The notes beneath the pieces were generated by a model, which saw only the letters and a list, made by a program, of their open reading frames with translations, was not told the origin of the DNA and did no database searches. Below are positions 6,345 to 9,994 of a stretch of DNA of 9,994 nt, one piece after another. The stretch covers positions 1 to 9,994 of the forward strand of contig RFIK01000127.1 of assembly GCA_003695605.1 (NCBI GenBank), read 5' to 3'. The translations under genes and the position numbers were made by a program. Numbering within the stretch: position 1 is the first letter of the stretch; the number at the start of each line of letters is the position of its first letter. Source of the DNA: Chlorobiota bacterium (GTDB lineage: Bacteria > Bacteroidota > Ignavibacteria > Kapaibacteriales > NICIL-2).

Positions 6345-8183
6345 ATGGACCGGAACACACTCATCGGCATGGTGCTGATTTCGATTATCATCGGCGTGTG
6401 GATGCTCTACACTGCCATCGAGCAGCGCCCACAAGTTGAGCATCCGCAGAACAGTGCCCAGCACGCCACATCACGCGCCACAGGACCGGCAGACACGGGG
6501 CATTCGTCACAACAAGCCGCTGGGATTTCACCGGCGCAACCTGCGGTACCGGAACAACGCATCCGCGTGGTGACGGAAAACTACCGCGCCACGATCAGCT
6601 CGCTGGGTATGACGATTACCCGCTGGGAACTGCGGCACTACAAGGCATGGTACGGCGAGCCAGTACAGCTTGTCTATCCCGGCGCTCGCGAGCTTGGGAT
6701 GACGTTCACCACCCGTAGTGGCGAAAAGCTTACGCCACGCCAGCAGCAATTCGAGCTGGTGAACGCTCCCGCCAGCGGAACAATCGAGCTTCGTGGCGAT
6801 TCCAGCTACACACTCCGCGGTCGCTTCCGCATGGGCGCCGCCACCGTTGAGCGGACGATAACCTTCCACGGCAAGACCTACCTGCTCGACACCCGCATCA
6901 CCGTCGAGGCTGCAGATTCTCTGCTCCCCCTGACACGCCGATGGTATGATGTCGGCTGGAGCTCCGGCCTCAAGTACCAGGAAGCAAGCAGCGTCGAGGA
7001 ATCCAACCACTCGACCGCATTTGCAAGCTTGAATGGGTCGCTCGATGAACTGGATGTCAGCGACTACAACAAACCCGCCTCCGTTCACCAATCGGGGACA
7101 GTTGAGTACATCGGCACAAAGACCAAGTACTTCATGGTTGCCATCCTCAATGGGCGCCCCGATCGGCAGGGCGAGTACTTTCTCGAGGGCGTCATGTACG
7201 GAGCGCCGAACAACGGTCGCATCAAGGTGTATTCGGCAACCTACCGCGTGCCCTATCGCGGAGGTCGGCAGAGTGACTCTTTTGCTGTGTACCTGGGGCC
7301 GCTCGATTACGACATCGTCAAGCATTACGGCCTCCAAGCGACAGTCAACTTCGGGTGGCGGTGGATTGTCCGCCCAATCGGGGAATACTTCATGCTGCCG
7401 ATTTTCAAAGCAATCCACGCGCTCATCCCGAACTATGGGATTGCGATCATCGTGTTTTCGGTGCTAATGAAAATCTTGCTGCTGCCACTGTCGCGGGGGC
7501 AGATGCAGGCAGCACTCAAGATGAAAGCACTCCAACCCGAAATCGCAAAGCTGCGCAAAAAATACGCTGATGACCCCATGGCGCTCCAGCGTGCACAGAT
7601 GCAGCTGTTCACTGAGTACGGCGTCAATCCAATGGGCGGGTGCTTGCCGCTGCTGCTCCAGCTGCCGATTCTCTATGCACTCTACGCCGTGCTGGCAACG
7701 AACATCGCCATGCGGCAGGCGGCGTTCATTCCTGGGTGGATTGACGATCTGTCCATTCCCGACCACGTCATTCACCTGCCATTTAGCATCTTCGGGATCG
7801 AAGCACTCTCCGGAATGGCGCTCATCATGGGCGCAACGCTCTTCATTCAGCAGAAGATGACCATCACCGACCCGAATCAGAAAGCCCTGGTGTACGTGAT
7901 GCCGATCATGCTAACGCTGATGTTCTCGTACCTGCCATCAGGATTGAACCTCTACTACCTGGTGTTCAACGTGCTGGGGATTCTCCAGCAGGTGTGGATG
8001 ACCAAGTTCTCGAAACGGACGCTCACGCTTGCCGATCTCAAGCGCATGCCGAAAAAAGAAGGCTGGCTGCAAAAGCGACTCCGCATCGCCCAAGAGCTTG
8101 CTGAATCGCAAGGGCGGACGCTCCCGATGAATCTTCCCACCACGCCGAAAACACCACCGAAGCGACCGAAAAAGCGCCGCTAA
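6345..8183 (+). CDS. yidC: Membrane protein insertase YidC/OxaI
   Basis: Inserts and folds inner-membrane proteins, alone or with Sec. The 612 residues compare with 548 in E. coli. TM1 covers about residues 5-23. A Gln/Ala/Pro/Ser-rich linker (27-70) leads to the periplasmic beta-sandwich domain (about 70-340). The insertase core runs from about 350 to 532: GEYFMLPIFKAIHALIPNYG, then TM2 with PLSRGQM, the cytosolic hairpin (LKMKALQPEIAKLRKKYADD, 391-410), NPMGGCLPLLLQLPILYALY (TM3) and two further helices ending at LPSGLNLYYLVFNVLGILQQ. Lys376 occupies the place of the groove arginine (Arg366 in E. coli), keeping the positive charge. The tail after 533 is strongly basic and ends PPKRPKKRR, which suits ribosome contact. 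It lies 20 bases after yidD in the same transcript. Confidence 0.96.
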   Translation: MDRNTLIGMVLISIIIGVWMLYTAIEQRPQVEHPQNSAQHATSRATGPADTGHSSQQAAGISPAQPAVPEQRIRVVTENYRATISSLGMTITRWELRHYKAWYGEPVQLVYPGARELGMTFTTRSGEKLTPRQQQFELVNAPASGTIELRGDSSYTLRGRFRMGAATVERTITFHGKTYLLDTRITVEAADSLLPLTRRWYDVGWSSGLKYQEASSVEESNHSTAFASLNGSLDELDVSDYNKPASVHQSGTVEYIGTKTKYFMVAILNGRPDRQGEYFLEGVMYGAPNNGRIKVYSATYRVPYRGGRQSDSFAVYLGPLDYDIVKHYGLQATVNFGWRWIVRPIGEYFMLPIFKAIHALIPNYGIAIIVFSVLMKILLLPLSRGQMQAALKMKALQPEIAKLRKKYADDPMALQRAQMQLFTEYGVNPMGGCLPLLLQLPILYALYAVLATNIAMRQAAFIPGWIDDLSIPDHVIHLPFSIFGIEALSGMALIMGATLFIQQKMTITDPNQKALVYVMPIMLTLMFSYLPSGLNLYYLVFNVLGILQQVWMTKFSKRTLTLADLKRMPKKEGWLQKRLRIAQELAESQGRTLPMNLPTTPKTPPKRPKKRR

Positions 8184-8410
8184 ATTCTGCGCGAACCGCT
8201 CAGACTCGCTGTGGCTCCTCGTTGAGCAGCACGCAGCACGCGCAATCGGCTCTAGGCGTTGCTTGCTGCAGCGTTCTACTGTTTCCCAGTCCCATGTGTC
8301 CATCGCTCGAATGCATATCGGCGCGAGAAGATTCTCGCCGGCAAAACATTGGGGTGCGATGTGGTTATTTGCACTTGGCATGTTCCACAAATCAGCACGG
8401 AGCAACTCCA
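8184..8410. other. Non-coding gap between yidC and the small secreted protein gene
   Basis: No convincing gene is present: the frame of the downstream gene stays open back to 8222, but that stretch has no domain and unlikely composition. A 7-base tandem repeat GCAGCAC occurs at 8226-8239. A 16-base inverted repeat GCGAGAAGATTCTCGC lies at 8323-8338. No obvious T-rich terminator follows yidC. The promoter of the downstream gene, if it has its own, should lie in the second half of the gap. Confidence 0.5.
8323..8338. repeat. Perfect 7-base inverted repeat, possible operator
   Basis: GCGAGAA, a 2-base centre (GA), and TTCTCGC form a 16-base palindrome-like site 72 bases before the ATG of the small secreted protein gene. 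A 2-base loop is too tight for an RNA hairpin with every pair formed, so a dimeric DNA-binding protein is the more natural reading. The regulator is not identifiable. Confidence 0.4.
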
Positions 8411-8692
8411 ATGGCACGGTGGGTGGGTGCACTGGTCATCGCGTTGGCATGCATCTGTGGGAGCGCACGTGCAGACTGCGCCGATTTCAGCGACATCAGT
8501 GGCTGGAAGCTTATCGACAGCCACACGATCGTCCTCTACCGCGGCTCCTGCGCTGCTGCTATCCTGCAAGTGCCTTGGTGCTGGATCTTTCCCACTTCAC
8601 GGATTCAGCTCCTGAAGACATACATGTGTCCGTGGGATAGGATCGTCGTGGACGGCACGGTGTGCGTGGTGACTGAAATCACGAACCTATAG
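8411..8692 (+). CDS. Small secreted cysteine-containing protein, DUF6491-like
   Basis: A 93-residue protein with a clear signal peptide: MARWV, then hydrophobic GALVIALACICG, then a type I cleavage site after SARA (A-x-A, residue 21). The mature part of about 72 residues has five cysteines (23, 47, 57, 73, 85). Its pattern ISGWKLIDSHTIVLYRG, then ILQVPWCWIFPTSRIQL, then MCPWDRIVVDGTVC and ending ITNL resembles DUF6491-type periplasmic proteins (GW..ldd.tlvl, L..pC..l, I.., D.i.V....C.I..i). The match was made from memory. Function is unknown. The start at 8411 is preferred over an in-frame codon at 8222 because it begins the signal peptide and has GGAG (8399-8402) 8 bases upstream. The frame upstream reads as non-protein. 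The N-terminal Cys14 does not sit in a good lipobox. Confidence 0.72.
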   Translation: MARWVGALVIALACICGSARADCADFSDISGWKLIDSHTIVLYRGSCAAAILQVPWCWIFPTSRIQLLKTYMCPWDRIVVDGTVCVVTEITNL

Positions 8693-8707
8693 CAATTAGG
8701 TCACCGT

Positions 8708-8760
8708 GGGGATCCCCTTCGCTCCCATTTGAGGGGGAGGCTGTTCCTGGAAGCGAAGGG
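8708..8760. terminator. Stem-loop cluster in the convergent gap, possible two-way transcription stop
   Basis: CCCTTCGCT (8715-8723) pairs perfectly with AGCGAAGGG (8752-8760). An alternative inner stem pairs CTCCC (8722-8726) with GGGAG (8735-8739). A perfect palindrome GGGGATCCCC (8708-8717) overlaps the left arm. The cluster starts 15 bases after the stop of the small secreted protein gene and ends 28 bases from the stop of the TonB receptor gene, the expected place for a shared terminator. There is no T run on either side, so classical intrinsic termination is uncertain. Confidence 0.45.
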
Positions 8761-8788
8761 AACACATCAACAAGCTATCTGGCACGGA

Positions 8789-9994
8789 TCACAGCTCAAC
8801 TTCGACTGCCGTAAGCCAGAGCCGCTCGGCAGCAGGGAAGAACTCTGCGCCGTTCCCGCTCCAGGCAAAGAGGCTGTTGAACATGTTGTTGACCTGCAGC
8901 CGCAAGCGCAACGCACGCAGTCCCACAACATCGCGCAGCATGTAGGCCAGCGATGCGTTAGCGACAAAGTATGGCTCGACACGGTTATCCCGATACCGCA
9001 CCAGACCCGGCACTTGCTGGAGATATTCGCTCAGCCGCGGACCGAAGTTATCGGTGTAATGCACGCCAACGTAGCGCCCACTCCAACGAAACTCGAGGCC
9101 GTTCCAATGCGCATGCACCGCAAGGTTGGCAAGAAACTCTGGGAATCCCGCAACGGGGTTACCCGAGAGATCGAGCGCTGCTCCACTTGCGGTCTGGAAC
9201 ATGTACTCCACGAAACGGTTGCGGCTGATCGTTGCATTCCCGCTGATCCGCAGGTGGCCGTCGTTCCACCGCACGGCAGCCCACGTAGCCGAAACCTCGA
9301 TGCCGACATGGCGAGCCCGCGGGGCATTCCCCTCGATGGGAGCACCGAAGATATCGCGTTGCCCATTGCGTACCAGCTCGTCGAAAAATTCCATCCAATA
9401 GAGCGTCACCGCTGCGGTCAAATGCTCAGAGCGCCAGTTCCATCCGGCTTCGATGTCGAGCAAGCGTTCGGGCTTAACCAGCGGCTGGGAAAAGTCGTAG
9501 CGGAGAGCGCCTCCGGCAGTATCAGTGCGAAACAGCGGCGTGTACCCAACATACGATTCCGACGCACGGTACAAGCTATTCCGCCGTGGTTCGCGCGATG
9601 TCAGCGCAAGTGTCGCATATGCGCTCTGCGTGCTCGACAGCGTCCACTGCACGCCAATCCGCGGATTGAAGAACGTGTACCACACGTCGAAAATCATCCC
9701 GCTCCCGCGGACTGTATCGCCGGCGGTTGTCAGGTAGCGGGTGTAGATGGTCCCTGCTTTTTCGTTCCGCAATCCGTACCGCGTGCGGACAAGTTGCGCC
9801 TCGAGATTGATGAGCAGCTTCTCGGAAGCTGTGTACAGCTCTCGGACAAAGACCGAGTAGATGTCGCGAACGCCTTCGTACGAGTAGAACTTGTAGTCGG
9901 GATCGAAATCATGTGGCAGGTTTTCTGCGTAGCGAATTTTCCCCCAGTGTTCGGAGCGATGCCAGCGCATCTCCGCGCCGAGGAGAAGCTCGCC
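8789..9994 (-). CDS. TonB-dependent outer-membrane receptor, C-terminal barrel only (5' end outside window)
   Basis: The frame is open from the right edge to TGA at 8791-8789, giving 401 residues of the C-terminal part. The signal peptide, TonB box and plug domain would lie beyond 9994. The visible part is a series of amphipathic, aromatic-rich beta strands. Receptor-like segments include GELLLGAEMRWH, YTFFNPRIGVQW, the Arg-Glu-Pro of TSREPRRNSLY, RPL-type strand turns such as VKPERLLDIEAGWNW, and near the end LRLRLQVNNMFNSLFAWSG (the VNNLFN motif of TonB receptors). Such receptors import iron chelates, cobalamin, sugars or other ligands using TonB energy; the ligand cannot be inferred. The chain ends EVEL rather than in the aromatic residue common for barrel assembly. 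It converges on the small secreted protein gene, so the two are not one operon. Confidence 0.87.
   Translation of the reverse strand, partial: GELLLGAEMRWHRSEHWGKIRYAENLPHDFDPDYKFYSYEGVRDIYSVFVRELYTASEKLLINLEAQLVRTRYGLRNEKAGTIYTRYLTTAGDTVRGSGMIFDVWYTFFNPRIGVQWTLSSTQSAYATLALTSREPRRNSLYRASESYVGYTPLFRTDTAGGALRYDFSQPLVKPERLLDIEAGWNWRSEHLTAAVTLYWMEFFDELVRNGQRDIFGAPIEGNAPRARHVGIEVSATWAAVRWNDGHLRISGNATISRNRFVEYMFQTASGAALDLSGNPVAGFPEFLANLAVHAHWNGLEFRWSGRYVGVHYTDNFGPRLSEYLQQVPGLVRYRDNRVEPYFVANASLAYMLRDVVGLRALRLRLQVNNMFNSLFAWSGNGAEFFPAAERLWLTAVEVEL

Noticed and set aside
8222..8410. N-terminal extension of the small secreted protein to an upstream in-frame start
   Set aside because: The extension would bury a textbook signal peptide and reads as non-protein; GGAG and ATG at 8411 explain the start better.

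Overview
The window looks like a chromosomal stretch from a moderately GC-rich member of the Bacteroidota/Chlorobiota assemblage (Ignavibacteria, Kapabacteria or a relative). Three things suggest this. The first is a large secreted Asp-box (BNR) protein of the type that uses the type IX secretion system in these phyla. The second is a Kup transporter and a TonB-dependent receptor whose sequences read like those of this group. The third is that most leaders lack a Shine-Dalgarno sequence, while TAnnTTTG-like promoter boxes occur before two genes. The lineage is an inference from sequence style, not a database result.

Layout. Positions 1-2124 (minus strand) hold most of a secreted beta-propeller protein whose C-terminus lies outside the window. 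A 317-base divergent intergenic region follows, with repeats, a hairpin and promoter-like sites. Then comes a tightly packed plus-strand series: kup (K+ uptake), murI (glutamate racemase, overlapping kup by ATGA) and an SDR oxidoreductase (3 bases after murI). After a 56-base gap with a promoter-like box come yidD and yidC, which assist and carry out inner-membrane protein insertion. Downstream of yidC is a 227-base non-coding gap, then a small secreted cysteine-containing protein (8411-8692) that resembles DUF6491-type proteins. Finally a TonB-dependent outer-membrane receptor converges on it from the minus strand and runs off the right edge. The convergent gap holds a strong stem-loop cluster.

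How the genes fit together. The central block is housekeeping for the cell envelope: potassium homeostasis, D-glutamate for peptidoglycan, and membrane protein insertion. The flanks encode exported proteins. I see no RNA gene, CRISPR array, insertion sequence, prophage or defence system, and no clearly new multi-gene system. The points most worth a second look are the small secreted cysteine protein, the hairpin/promoter overlap ahead of kup, the substituted active-site Asn in the SDR, and a yidD-yidC pair separated from the usual rpmH-rnpA partners.
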